From Aphelidium insulamus (Eukaryota > Aphelidiomycota > Aphelidea > Aphelidiaceae), in the NCBI GenBank assembly GCA_036784855.1, contig JAZDSV010000090.1, positions 1 through 34,886 on the forward strand: a stretch of 34,886 nt of DNA. The letters run 5' to 3'. The notes below the pieces were generated by a model, which was not told where the DNA came from, made no database searches, and saw only the letters and a program-made list of their open reading frames with translations. Shown one piece after another: positions 1-10,309 of this stretch; the first letter of the stretch is position 1, and every line of letters starts with the position of its first letter. The position numbers and the translations under genes were made by a program.

Positions 1-1146
1 CGCAGACACGGCGCCATGGATTCTCCTGAACCGGGGCAACAAGATCATTGCCGAGACGCCGCAGATGCGCTTTGAGGGGTGCGGCGAAGTAAAGGGCGTT
101 TTGCCCCGTGTACACCACTAACTGCGCATAAATAGGGTTCAATGCCGGCGAGAAGCCGGAGGGTCTGGAGACGCAGCTTGCGGACTTGATGAAAAGTCGT
201 ACTCTGTCCACCTCGAGGTTATTAACCGCAGAACCTGCATCGCGTCGATGCCAGCGCACGTGCCGAGCTGGTCGGGTATGGTGGCGACGCATAAAACGCG
301 AGGTAATGGCGACTGGCTGCAGGCGCATCGCCCGAGAGAGCGGCTACGACGTCACGCTACTAATTGCCGAAGACCAGGCGGCCTCCTGGCTGAGCGGGGC
401 GTCGGACGCCATACTGCGTCTATATAGTTATTTTGTCATCATCGGCTGGAGATCCTGACTGCGGCAGCAGCTACGGCGAAGACAATGCAGGCTGGCAGCC
501 GTCTGAGCGTGGATTCCCATAGAGCCTTCAGGCCAGCGAGTTTCCATTGGTGATGCCCATCCATTACCAGCGGCAGAGAGGCCAGCAGGCGTCATACGTC
601 GCGGATCGCGTCACCGTCATTTTCAGCGTCTGGCGACGACACTAATAAAATTCTGGCCAAGGTGTTTGCAGGCGTTTATGAGCAGTATGACAAGCGATCA
701 GTTATTCACCATTGCTAGGAATTTGTGGACTGTCGCCGCCAGCCTGGTTCGTAAATACCCGCAGGCGCTCTTTAAGCACCAACAAGGAGCCGCCATAGGC
801 CCTGAGGATAACCAGACGGCACAGAAAGAAAACTAGAAGATCGGGACATTTGGGTGTATTTCTGCCATTCAAATTCACTAAATAATGACGATATTGTCTA
901 TCTGTATGCTGTTCCTACATACTTCATATAGTGAGAAGAAATAAAGTAACACTATTCCAGCCATTCAGTACTTCCGTGACTATCTACACTATCATATCAA
1001 GTGCAGCAAGGCGTATGCACTCGCGCCCATGCGTGCCGAGGTCGACAGCTGGATGAAGGTGCTCAACAGAGCCAAGCCAGAAAGCAGAGAATGAGAAGAA
1101 GACGGCCGGTGGAAAGGCTGGGATGGTGGATTTTGCATATGGATAG
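1..1146 (+). CDS. ARPC2: Arp2/3 complex subunit 2 (p34-Arc), 5' partial, frame-broken
   Basis: This is the p34 subunit of the Arp2/3 complex, which nucleates branched actin filaments in the cytoplasm. Conserved ARPC2 blocks appear in order: an N-terminal [20 protein letters not shown] stretch near base 20, ESGYDVTLL near 340, IHYQRQR then [10 protein letters not shown] near 560-640, and a very strong C-terminal block, [14 protein letters not shown] followed by KVLNRAKPE, at about 970-1080. The tail resembles the family end (EKKTAGGK) and stops near 1146. The start lies at or before the window edge. The blocks fall in different frames with several changes between them. Short introns explain some of this, but in-block shifts suggest indels too. 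It converges on ORC4. Identification rests on recalled family sequence and is strong; the exon structure is not resolved. Confidence 0.87.
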
Positions 1147-1249
1147 AGCATTGCCATCATACATCTGAGACATTTGTACGAAAATGAGGGGCATCACAAG
1201 TCTCAGCAAAGCGTATCAATTATTCAACCAAATGAAACATTTAACTTCA

Positions 1250-3080
1250 ACATTGTCATATTATAACTACCATGCGCTAATCGGCGTCCGCGGCCCACCT
1301 CTTCACCCTGTACGGCAGAATATCCGACTTCATCGCCGACGCACAACAACTGTAAAGTTATTGTTGCACAGATCATTCATTTCAACGCACCTTGATCAGA
1401 CTCGACCGGCAGGCGCCTCATGCGGAACTGCGCGGCAGCATTTAACAACGGTATCCACCGGTGCCGCCCAACTCTGGGCGAAAAAGTCTGTCCAGCGCTT
1501 TGAGTGCGACGCTTTTACGACACGCCATTGCCCAGGTTCGTGGCCGCAAATTCGTTGGTGGTGTTCTTAAAGCAGGATCTCGAAATTGAATACCGGAGAC
1601 GTCTTGATCTGCTTATCCGGCCTCGCGGCGGTGATCCGGGGACCAGAACTCCAGGAGAGATGATCCTACATCATTGTCAACGCCAATGTGTGTGTCGGCC
1701 ATTAACACCTTGCCTTTGCAACAGCTCGGCCTTGTTGTCGCGCAGTTGGCGCACGGCACACTCGTAGAACAGCGCGGCAGTAAGATGCGGCGCCTCGGGC
1801 GTTAATTTGAGTACAGCCTCCGTCTACCGGATTAATGACAGATTGTAACTATATTATAGAACATACTAGACATGTTGAATGCGGCGCAAATTTTTTGATA
1901 TGGCAAAGATATTGCCCAGTATTTTGGTGACGGTGGGATCTGTTTCAGCAGATCTTTTGCACGCTGGTTAAACGATGTAACAAAGACTTTTAGGAGCCAC
2001 TAAGCGTCAGCCGTCACGGCCGATCAAAATCACTCGCTTACGTAAGTTTTCAGCGAGTCGACTGGGGGGGGCACGTAGTATTGCGCACGCCGGAAAAATC
2101 AGGATCTCTACCCGTTTCTCCAGCTATGGCCACATCCACATCAGCATATGTTGCACGCCACACGACCGACAGGTGGCGGGCGCCATGTACCGCACGTCAA
2201 ACAGGTTGTAGATTAGCATTTCGCCGATTTTGCTGGAGAAACGGATCTCGAAATCATTCAGTGCGAAATACGTTGGCGGGACGATGCCGTCACTCACCGT
2301 CAGTCCACTGTCAGATTTGTCGGTCAGCGCTGGCGCGAATGGTTGCAGAAAGCACTCGGAGAATGAGCTATGTCGGCAATTAGCATGAACTCTGCCAACA
2401 CATATGGTCGCAATATGTAGCTACCGATGCCAACGCGTCTTCCTCTTTAAACATACCGGCGATTCCATCGCTGCCAATGCACTGAGTAATTGCCCGCAAA
2501 GTCAGGCGCTCATCAGAGTGCACAAGACCGTGCAACTCTACAAGCCGGTATCGCTGTTTGCCATCGTGACTCGGATACTTTTGTGCCAGCTGCCGTAATG
2601 GCGTAGTCGACCAGCTACAAGAAATTAATCACTACCTAGCGGTGGGTGGAGCACTTGCCTTGCTTTTACCCACGCCATGCTGACCGTAGATTAGTGCCGA
2701 GTTACTCTCACCGTCACGCACAGTGCTGTCCAGCTTGAGCAGCAAGTGCTGCGAAGTAAACGTGCGGTGCTCAGGTTGAAACAGGGTCCCGTGCTCTGAT
2801 ATGTCGTCCAGGCCCAGCAGTGCCGTGTCGACCGGGCACGCCGTGTCCAGCTTGCGCACGATGCACGCCTGACGGCATCCAGATTGGCTGCAGTCCATGC
2901 AGCGTCCTGGACTGCTAGCGACGGATGACTGCTGGACACTAGATCTGGAGACGCATGACGAGATTTTCGCCGCGTGCGTCGCAAAAGCTGGTCCAGCGGC
3001 GCCCCATTCTCGTCGTTATCAGCTGCTGTTGGTCGTTTCTTGGCGCCGGTCATATCAGCATGTGCGCCTATCACTGTCAC
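1250..3080 (-). CDS. ORC4: Origin recognition complex subunit 4, frame-broken
   Basis: This is an AAA+ subunit of the six-protein origin recognition complex that marks replication origins in the nucleus. Reading leftward, an N-terminal basic segment (about 3030-2900) is followed by LLGLDD and GESNSALIYGQHGVGKS near 2700, which contains a Walker A motif (GxxxxGKS). Next come YRLVELHGLVHSDERLTLRA near 2520, IYNLFDV near 2200 with a following LEKRV, and SKNLRRIQ near 1880. Near 1750 is a helical TAALFYECAVRQLRDNKAEL stretch. All fit ORC4 in order and spacing. The frame changes many times and the C-terminal end is unclear, so the left limit is approximate. The gene may be a pseudogene, or the sequence may carry uncorrected indels. 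It is convergent with ARPC2. Confidence 0.8.
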
Positions 3081-3221
3081 AACGCCTGGAGCGTCTTCGT
3101 CTCGTTGACGGCGTCATTTGGAGATTTCATGACTGCGCTTTTGTAAATAACTCACATGTTAACTCGAGACAAATCTATTTCACGTATAAAATGTCCACGA
3201 TGCACTTAGGCACCGTGGGGC

Positions 3222-3236
3222 GGTGTTTAAAACACC
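3222..3236 (-). terminator. Conserved 3' hairpin of gene B, left copy
   Basis: On the minus strand GGTGTTTTAAACACC forms a 6-bp stem with a 3-base loop at the downstream edge of the B repeat. The right copy keeps the stem with a 4-base loop (GGTGTTCTTAAACACC). The geometry recalls the metazoan histone-mRNA 3' stem-loop, but the stem sequence does not fit that consensus well. Confidence 0.35.
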
Positions 3237-3327
3237 ATTGCCTTTATCCCTGACTGCCCCCGGGCCGTTGATTTATTTACCTTGTTTGTTGTCAGAGATT
3301 GTCGTCCAGCGCCGCCTCCCGTCCAGT

Positions 3328-4316
3328 TCATGTTGATGTTGTGTGAGTGTTTGTGTCGGTGTCGGTGTGTGTGCCGTGTCGCAGTGTGTTGCCGACATGT
3401 GCGTGTGTCCTGGGTGTCGCGAATGTAGCCCCAGGCGTGTGTCGGTTGTCGCGGTAGTGTAGTCCCGTGAGTGCCGGTTCCAGAGTATGGTGCTGCATTG
3501 TGTTGCCGAAAAAGTCTTGAAGCTGCCAGTCCATCCCCGCCACGAAGTCCATATATTGTATGTGTACTGCTCATTGGTGTGAGTCGTCAGTCGTCTGCAA
3601 TGACATACACATCAAGGCATGCCGGATAGCAGGAGTGATAACATACTACAGTACAATGGGGCAACCGCGCAGGGTCCCCAGGTCGCTCAGCCACGTAGTT
3701 CATCCGGTCCCAGTCGCGCATCACTCGGCTGCTCTTGCCGGTGTTGTGCCAGCTGCCACGCTTCGCCTCGCTGCGTTGCCTTCAACTGCAGGCTGCAGTC
3801 GTGAGCTGCCGAAGTAGCCGGTGGAATCTTGTCGTAGTGTCTTGTTGCTGCAGAGTCGCGTGCGCACATCTCCACGTAGACTGGGAATTCGGCCGGCTTG
3901 CCGTTCGTGCCGATCGGACCTTGCCGTCGGAACTTGCTCATGTCGCGTCGCACCGCCTTGCGTTTCTTGAATTGGCCAGTCTCGAATGTCGGTATTCTTG
4001 ATGGTCCGGACTCTGCACAGCGGTGTGAGTATGGTGAGTGTGCATAGACAGACAGACAGGCATACAGCAGACAGCCAATACACAACATACCCGGCTACAT
4101 GGTTGAGTCTCCGGAGCTTCGCAACAGCTGCAGGGTTAGTAACCACCTCGCAGGGACAGCACAGGCAGCTTCCGCTTGCAGCACTGACCGTACTCCTCGC
4201 CGCCGCTTCAGGTGTCTACGAGAACGACGCACACACTTACTATACGCACTGCTAGGCAGGCGCCTAGGTCGAGAGCCAAAGGAGCGAGGCGCCACAGAGC
4301 GCTTCTTCTTGCGCAT
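3328..4316 (-). CDS. Gene B, left copy: basic protein of unknown function, frame-broken
   Basis: I do not recognise this family. The start is an ATG at 4316 opening MRKKKRS, about 140 bases downstream of a TATA box. A lysine/arginine-rich N-terminal part leads to EVVTNPAAVAKLRRLNHVAG. A likely intron follows, with a GTATGT-type donor, a TG/CT-rich body and a GTGCAG acceptor near 4015. The next segment contains FETGQFKKRKAVRRDMSKFR and GPIGTNGKPAEFPVYVEM. A further open stretch conserved in both copies (MDFVAGMDWQLQDFFGN, 3552 leftward) may be a later exon. Frames differ between the copies because of small indels, so at least one is damaged. High basic content suggests nucleic-acid binding, but that is inference only. 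Confidence 0.4.
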
Positions 4317-4457
4317 CAGGAAAGAGATAGTACCCGAAGGTACGAATAACGAGAGAGAGCAGGAAGAGAGGTGAAGGAGCAGCAGCAGGCGAAGGCAAGG
4401 CAACAAGAACAGCAAGTATATGGCTGTATGGAGAGAAGACGAGCGAGCAAACCCGCC

Positions 4458-4464
4458 TTTTATA
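4458..4464 (-). promoter_or_regulatory. TATA box of gene B, left copy
   Basis: TATAAAA lies in a GC-rich setting (GGCTATAAAAGGCGGG) on the minus strand, 142 bases upstream of the MRKKKRS start. The right copy has the identical element at 22561. Confidence 0.7.
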
Positions 4465-4796
4465 GCCGCCCGCCTTTGTTTGTTGGTGGCGCTGGATGAC
4501 ACGTCACGGTTGGTATCCACATGGCGTAAGCTCGCAATCATCAGTGCGTCATGTGTGGCACCAGGGCGCGATAGGATGTAGCACTCGCCAACTGTGCGAT
4601 ATGTGAGCCACTAGAACACACTTTTATCTTTCCGGCACATTCGCTGTGTGCCTGAAAGATATAACCCATGTAATCGTACTTAATACTGCTACCACGTCAT
4701 TAGTGCTCTGTTGAGGCGTCACACTGCTGAGTAAGACATGATGACGTCTGTGATCTGACAAAATATGAGACATGAGTCTGATATATATTTGTCTGT

Positions 4797-7270
4797 TTAG
4801 CCAGCTCGATGGTGAGACATCATAAGCATACGACACTTCCAGTACAATCCTCGCTCAGCAAACGAGCGAATAAGACCAGCTGGATCGGCAGAGTACTCCA
4901 CCAGTTCAACTTGGCCGCCGGTGTTCAGGCGCAAATTCGGTTGGCAAAATATTTTGCGCGGCTGCCGTTTGCGGACCACCAGATCGCGCAACGGTAGCCA
5001 CTCGTCTGGCACTGATGTCACCGATGAGTAGAGTTTCTGCGCAGCTTCTGAATCTGCTGTCGCCTTGTACACTTGAAGGCGTGTCGGAAATCGGCGATCG
5101 CGGGTTTTCCCACCGACTCGAGCAGCGATCCATTTATACCAATTTCTGCACTGCTATCGTTAACGTGCCGAACAGATTGATCAGACCCCCGCCAGCGTTC
5201 ATCAGCTATCCCTCAATATTGCGTAACGTGCTCGCATGTGTGCTGTCCCCAATTCTTGGTCGCGGGATCGTAAAACTCGAGAGCGAGTAGACCTAGCTCG
5301 AACCATTAATTAATACGGCAGAGCTACAATGAACAAATGACAACACTTGCCTGCCCTGACCGTGCAGGAGCCAATTGACGTAGAGCACGTTTTGAGCTTC
5401 ATCGCCTTGATGGCCAAAAATCTGTACTCCGTGAGAAGATCGTCATAGCTGCATCATGGATACCTTTAGAATTTCTGTGTCCAGTGACAAGTAAATACCA
5501 CACGCTTCCGCACGGCACTCTTCATATGACGAGGCCATGTTGCCGAACTTTGACGAGTATGTCTCACCCGATTTGTACCAAGACTGGACCGGCAAACCAG
5601 ACACCGGATCCACGGGCGGCGCTTGTCGGTCAAATTAAACGTCCCGTCATCAGACTGTTCCAGCAGTTTGCCGCTGCCGTGTCCAAGCAGTTCATGAATT
5701 CCCACTACAAATGTTTAGATATGTTACATCAACATTAACCTAACCTACCTTGAACTTCAAATGATTTGCCGCGATACTTTTTAAAGCAGAGGTTTGTCGC
5801 GCTCGGAGAGAAACGTAATCTCCTCATCTGGTGCTTCGGCATTCAATATGTTTCCCAGCGAGACATTCTTGAAGCCGTCAACTTGTCGAATGTCATCGTA
5901 GCTATAATGAAATGACACTCCAGAGGATACAAGGCACATGATACTGACTTTGGAATGTTGATACCGGCGGGGATGCCCGACGTGCAGAACGCAATCACTT
6001 CTAGTGAAGTGAAATCGGAAGCTTGAGAAACTTGTCCTTTTCGAACGCCGAGCCCCACGGCAGCTTGGCGACAAATTTCGGTGCATTGGCGACCAGCGCT
6101 CCAAACTTTTGCGTCTGTTCCTTGTTTACAACTGCTACGAATCCCTGAACGATTTTGTATGCTCAGCAATAGAATGCAGCATTAACAGACACCAACCTCC
6201 CACTCGGCGCGAACACCAGCCGGATCGCGGTAAGACTCAATGAAGCCGATATTGGTCTCCACGGCGGGTCAATATCTTTAATCCAGAACCTGCATACATT
6301 ATCACATATATATATATATACATGAATTTTATAGAACGCACCGTTGGCTGTCCTTGTGCGCTTCAATGCTGCCAGTCTTGAAGCTGAGCGCGTACTTTTG
6401 CAGCATTTCGCGCTGCACATCACCGCTGGCAAACGGAATAGCAGCCTCAATGGACTGCACAATCTGCGACATAGTAGCGCCATAGTCCCCGTACTGAATG
6501 CGAATAGTGCGACCACGGTATGTATGCGTCTCCGTGGGCAGCGTGTCAGCCGAGGCTACGCGCACGGTAAACTCGCCGTCCGCATCGCGAAACAGCCGCG
6601 TGTTGTAGGCGTTAAGCTTGCGTTCGCCCTCCAGAAACAGTTGCACCAATTCAATATCATCTTTGGTGCAGTCGGCCGAGTAGTAGGCCGAGCATGCCTT
6701 GCCCGTGCCCGGGTATCCCAGCATGCGCACCGACTCTGGTTGCAGCGAGTACATGGCACGTCGACACTCGGCAAACAGTTGCTGGGCCCGCGCGGAGCCG
6801 TGTGCCGCCACAAAGGCAGCCAAGTCCGACTCGGCAAGGCGCGGCACAAATTTGGTGTCGCCGAAACTGCGATAGTTGCCCAGGTTGCCGAGGAACTGCG
6901 CACAGTAGGCCAGTAGATCGGCGGGAGCGGCATCCAGCGCTGAGGCTGCCTTGGACGACGACGAGACGCCACCCAGAAGCTCCATGATCAGGTCGTAGAT
7001 GACGGGCGACTCGGCGCTGACCTGTTGCAGCACAATGCGAGTGCCCAGCCAGGAGGCGCGCGACATGTGCATGGCGTACATGCGCTGCTGCTCCGTCAGC
7101 GAGGATACATGCTGGCCTAGCTGCAGCGCGCAGATCGGCACTTTCCTGTCGGCCAGAAACATGTCCATTGCAGCTGTAGAGGCTGCAGCACCGCTACCCG
7201 GCGGAGAAGAAGAAATCGTGGCGGCCGACGACATTGTTGCACGAATAGTTGACAGAGCGCGTCGCAGCAT
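4797..7270 (-). CDS. DPP3: Dipeptidyl peptidase III (zinc metallopeptidase, M49)
   Basis: This enzyme removes dipeptides from the N-termini of short peptides. The first exon (7270 leftward, about 310 codons) carries LGNYRSFGDTKFVPRL, YNTRLF and GSIEAHK. Later exons give GFIESYRDPAG (~6230), DFTSLEV and SGIPAGINIP (~5970), DGFKNVSLGN (~5860), the M49 zinc signature HELLGHGSGKL (~5690), SSYEECRAE (~5520, second zinc-binding Glu), LYVNWL (~5360), LALEFYDPATKNWG (~5270) and VEYSADPAGLIRSFAER (~4870). A clear 43-base intron (GTATCA...TTATAG) splits the segment between INIPK and YDDIRQ. Another intron near 6310 holds an AT microsatellite. The N-terminus (MLRRALSTIRA) could be a mitochondrial presequence, unusual for this normally cytosolic enzyme. 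At least four frame changes are not explained by introns, for example just after the HELLGH motif. The start lies 157 bases from the Fz1 stop, in the same orientation. Confidence 0.9.
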
Positions 7271-7310
7271 TTGTTGTTTGCTGTTGTCGCCGTCGTCACT
7301 GACAGCAATA

Positions 7311-7342
7311 CACTAAATAAAGACACTATAGTGTATTTAGTG
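7311..7342. promoter_or_regulatory. Nested palindrome between Fz1 and DPP3
   Basis: CACTAAATA (7311-7319) and TATTTAGTG (7334-7342) are inverted repeats flanking ACACTATAGTGT (7323-7334), itself a perfect palindrome. It sits in the 156-base gap between the Fz1 stop and the DPP3 start codon. It could be a DPP3 promoter element, an RNA hairpin in the Fz1 3' region or one end of the element that carried Fz1. Confidence 0.5.
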
Positions 7343-7425
7343 GTACTAGAAATTGATCTAGCATTGTGGTGGGACCGGTTTTACCCGGGACTGTCCGGCA
7401 TAACCGAAGTTGAGACCCCTTGCGA

Positions 7426-7443
7426 GCTACGCTCGAGCGTAGC
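7426..7443. other. 18-bp perfect palindrome over the Fz1 stop codon
   Basis: GCTACGCTCGAGCGTAGC is its own reverse complement and contains the Fz1 termination codon. Fanzor and TnpB guide RNAs are known to overlap the nuclease 3' end, so a hairpin here is a candidate piece of the guide RNA scaffold. Confidence 0.5.
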
Positions 7444-9402
7444 AGATGGCGTGGTCGTTCTCGACCATGTATCGCACTCTCTGCTGCCATCCAAATATTT
7501 GACGCGCCGCGTTGCAATCTCGATTCCACAGGCGTCTACAGGTTGTACACCTGAGCCGACTGCGATCTTTGACTGTAGCTATCCAATTTGGATTCGGGTT
7601 GGCCTTTCGCCGAAACGGTTTGCACTCACTCGCTACTCCGACCGAGCCACAGTGACTGCAGTATTTGCTGGTTCTGAACTCATTCACCAAGTACACCTCA
7701 TATCCAGCCCTGCGCAGCGTTTTTCGAAAACCTTTGCCTTTGACTGGTTCCTTGAAGGGTCGATGCTGCCGCTGCGCCCAATCTCCAATTGCCACAATGG
7801 CTTCATCTGGGCCGCCATATTTCTGTCGAAATATCTTGAGCATCTTGGCCTCGGTTTTTTGGCGCAGTATATAGCTACCGAGCTTCAGCTTTCGAAACAT
7901 GTACTCCCTGTAAACTGGTAATAGTTGTAAGTTGCACCTGTTTTTGGCCACGCAATATTCGCGAAATCGATCCGCGATTTTGAATTGAACGCGCTTAGTT
8001 CGTTCTCCCACTCTCGCACATACTTGTCTCCGGCCATACGTGACGTTTTGTTGCGGCGAATTTGCCTGTACTCGGAGAATCGCGTTTCTTTTCTACGCTG
8101 CTGCTGCGTGTAGCGAAACTTGTCTTGATACTTTTCTACAACTGTTAATAGATGTATCATATTAAGCATCATGCATGCTGTTCCATCCACGCAGTAAAGC
8201 AAATTCCCCATGTTTGGATCAATGCCACAATGGTTTTACGCATCAAGTTGTCATAGTTTGGTAGTTCGTCAATGTATAGATCGTTATTCTGAGCTGCAAC
8301 TTGTATTTGATCTCCTTGCACCATGACCTCTTTTTTCAGTAAAATGCTGCAGCTGACACCATCGGTTTGAATTTGGTAATCAAAATGAAACTGGTCCTCA
8401 TTGTCATTTCGAAGCCGGAATGCTTTTTGTCAAGTTTGAAAAAGAGACGCCACACTCGGTTCTTGTTCACAGCATTTAGCGGTTTAAAGTCGACCTGCCT
8501 GTCTTCGATGTGGGGGAAACAAATGTCCATCGATGCTTTGGTGTCAAGTCGTATATGCTTTGGGATAATGTTGTTGCGCAACGGAAATACGTTGAGTAGC
8601 TTCTCACATGTGCCTCCACCATACGCATCATGCGTATCATTGGTCGCAAGTAGTCCTGCGGTGAGATTTGAGAATCGTATGCCGCATTGATGCTCCAATT
8701 CACGCTGCGGTAGGACATGAAGTCGCTGAGCTTGAATCCATTCGTGATGCTCTGGCTCGGCAGTAAGATCACCATGACTAGTAGCAGTCTTTGATCGCTC
8801 AGTGAACAGCGAAGCTAGCCGTTCTCGACATGTTCCATTGAAAACGTTCACGTAGAACGCCGCTGCACATAGTCCACAAAGTGCAGCTTAATATTGTTCT
8901 CGTACATTGTTATGATCTCGGTGGTTAGAAACTCGATGACGTTTGAAAGTCCAGTGTAGTTGTCTCGATGGACCTCCATGTCGCGCAAAAACATTTCCAC
9001 GCGGGGCTGAATTTGCTCTTGCAGCTCGGCCATTTCAGGCCCAAAGTGATGGCCATTTCGCGGCGGTAAAGCCAGCAATTTAATCGCCAGCTTGACAAAA
9101 TTTCGAGATATACGTGGAAGCGGGTTTCCGGCATCGTATTCCCGGAGCACATAATCTTTGATAAATTGGTACGTCAATATCATAATGCTATGGCTTCGAT
9201 AGACTGCCGACTTGATATCAGTCAAAGTCTGATCTGCAGTTGAACAGTTTGATCCCGCCTTAAGAATGCCCTTGAGGCCAGTTTTGATCGTCTGATAAGT
9301 CACCATTCGATGCGCACTATGTGGCTGTTCATCAAGGATCGAACGTTTTGCAGCGTCATGCCTTGTAGGGGCTCCGGCTGCACGCTTTGAAGCGCGTTTC
9401 AT
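7427..9402 (-). CDS. Fanzor (eukaryotic TnpB relative) RNA-guided nuclease, copy 1, frame-broken
   Basis: Fanzors are eukaryotic RNA-guided DNA nucleases of the TnpB/IS200-IS605 family, usually carried by DNA transposons. The N-terminal part (9402-8860) has ENNIKLHFVDYV. It is followed by NVFPLRNNIIPKHIRLDTKA (~8560) and by QTDGVSCSILLKKE (~8350). The RuvC-I segment GIDPNMGN (~8225) keeps Asp. Then come LGSYILRQKTEA, the VAIGDWAQ region, VNEFRTSKYCSHCG (first zinc pair), a second CxxC (CTTC) and RuvC-III NRDCNAARQI (~7510). At least five frame changes lie between these blocks, one directly at RuvC-I, so this copy is unlikely to make full-length protein. No intron explains them all. It lies downstream of gene A and immediately upstream of DPP3, all on the minus strand. 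Confidence 0.88.
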
Positions 9403-10309
9403 CTGTACACCGTGAGATGATTTGTGATAACATTTCTAATATACGCTACGTTGATATTTGTCGGTAACTCTTGTGAATGACAGTTGTATTCACAGTATGT
9501 AGTTATTGGCTATATTATTAGTACTTGTGAACAACAAATATGTGACGCAAAAACGCATTAATGCTTTAACACACCTAAATCGGCGCCAATTTGTTTGCGT
9601 TAATACTCAGCTGCCTTGACGTTTGCCGAGACAGTAGAGCCAGTACAGCTTTTTGCTAATCGGTTAGGATGTATATAGAAACATTTGGCTACCATACTGG
9701 TGTGTGTGTGTGTTTGTGTTGTAAGCGTCTTGTAAGTGTCGGTTGTGTGTTCGGCGTGCTCGGGAATGTACAAAATTGGGAGCGCACAAAGGAAAATAAG
9801 AGATTTGCGCGCGCTTTTATGGGCGCAGCGACGTACAAATTTCAATATATCAACTGACTAATCGCATTAAAGCGATATATTAAAACATTCATCGACATTG
9901 CAGTCAGCTAATCGCGTTGTCTGCAGCAGCAATTTTAATCAAATTGAAGACGCTCCACCACCACCTGGTTTTGCAGGCCAATCAGGAGGCGTGGTTTAAT
10001 ATAGGAATTTGCGCTCAGCACTCTTAGGCGGTTTTCGCGCAGATTACTCAAATTGTGCGGGATGCAATCGTGCGCCACGCACCACGCTTTTATATTTGCG
10101 CCTAACAGGCTGTGGCGCAGTCGGTCAAGGTCGCACATGAATGGCGCAGCAAATGCGGCGGCGCCAACTGTACTATTGCGGTGAATTCAGATATAATAAT
10201 ACCTAAGGCATTTTGTGCCGTTTAAGAGTTTAGTAATTTAGTCGTTGTGTTGTAGAGTTTAGAATATGTGCGCGCACAGTTGTGGAACACAGTTTTTGTT
10301 GTGGAAGCA
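9403..10309. other. Interval between Fz1 and gene A
   Basis: I see no recognisable gene here. It contains a GT-rich simple repeat near 9700-9722 and AT-rich sequence around 9410-9570. No long inverted repeat obviously marks an end of the Fz1 element. Fz1's promoter should lie at its left end; I could not identify a clear TATA box. Confidence 0.5.
9935..10138 (-). CDS. Possible 67-residue ORF, unknown
   Basis: An open frame encodes a 67-residue protein (start MCDLDRLRHSLLGANIKAW) with regular leucines and a C-terminal LIGLQNQVVVERLQFD. Its composition looks protein-like and not repeat-derived, but I recognise no family and there is no second copy downstream of the right gene A. It may be a remnant or chance ORF. 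Confidence 0.2.
   Translation of the reverse strand: MCDLDRLRHSLLGANIKAWCVAHDCIPHNLSNLRENRLRVLSANSYIKPRLLIGLQNQVVVERLQFD

Larger units (their letters stand above)
3190..4500 (-). repeat. Duplicated segment carrying gene B, left copy
   Basis: This segment is closely similar, in inverted orientation, to 22525-23838. Similarity begins just upstream of the TATA box in a shared TCATCCAGCGCCACCAAC stretch. It runs through gene B and ends just past a conserved hairpin, near GTGCATCGTGGA. The copies differ by substitutions and many small indels. Homology spans promoter, introns and 3' region, so this is a DNA-level duplication and not a retrocopy. Confidence 0.85.

Noticed and set aside
6344-6916. 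Plus-strand ORF of 190 residues
   Set aside because: It is the antisense shadow of the DPP3 first exon, which matches a known family.
7271-7921. Plus-strand ORF of 216 residues
   Set aside because: Antisense to the Fanzor zinc ribbon and RuvC-III region; no protein-like motifs of its own.
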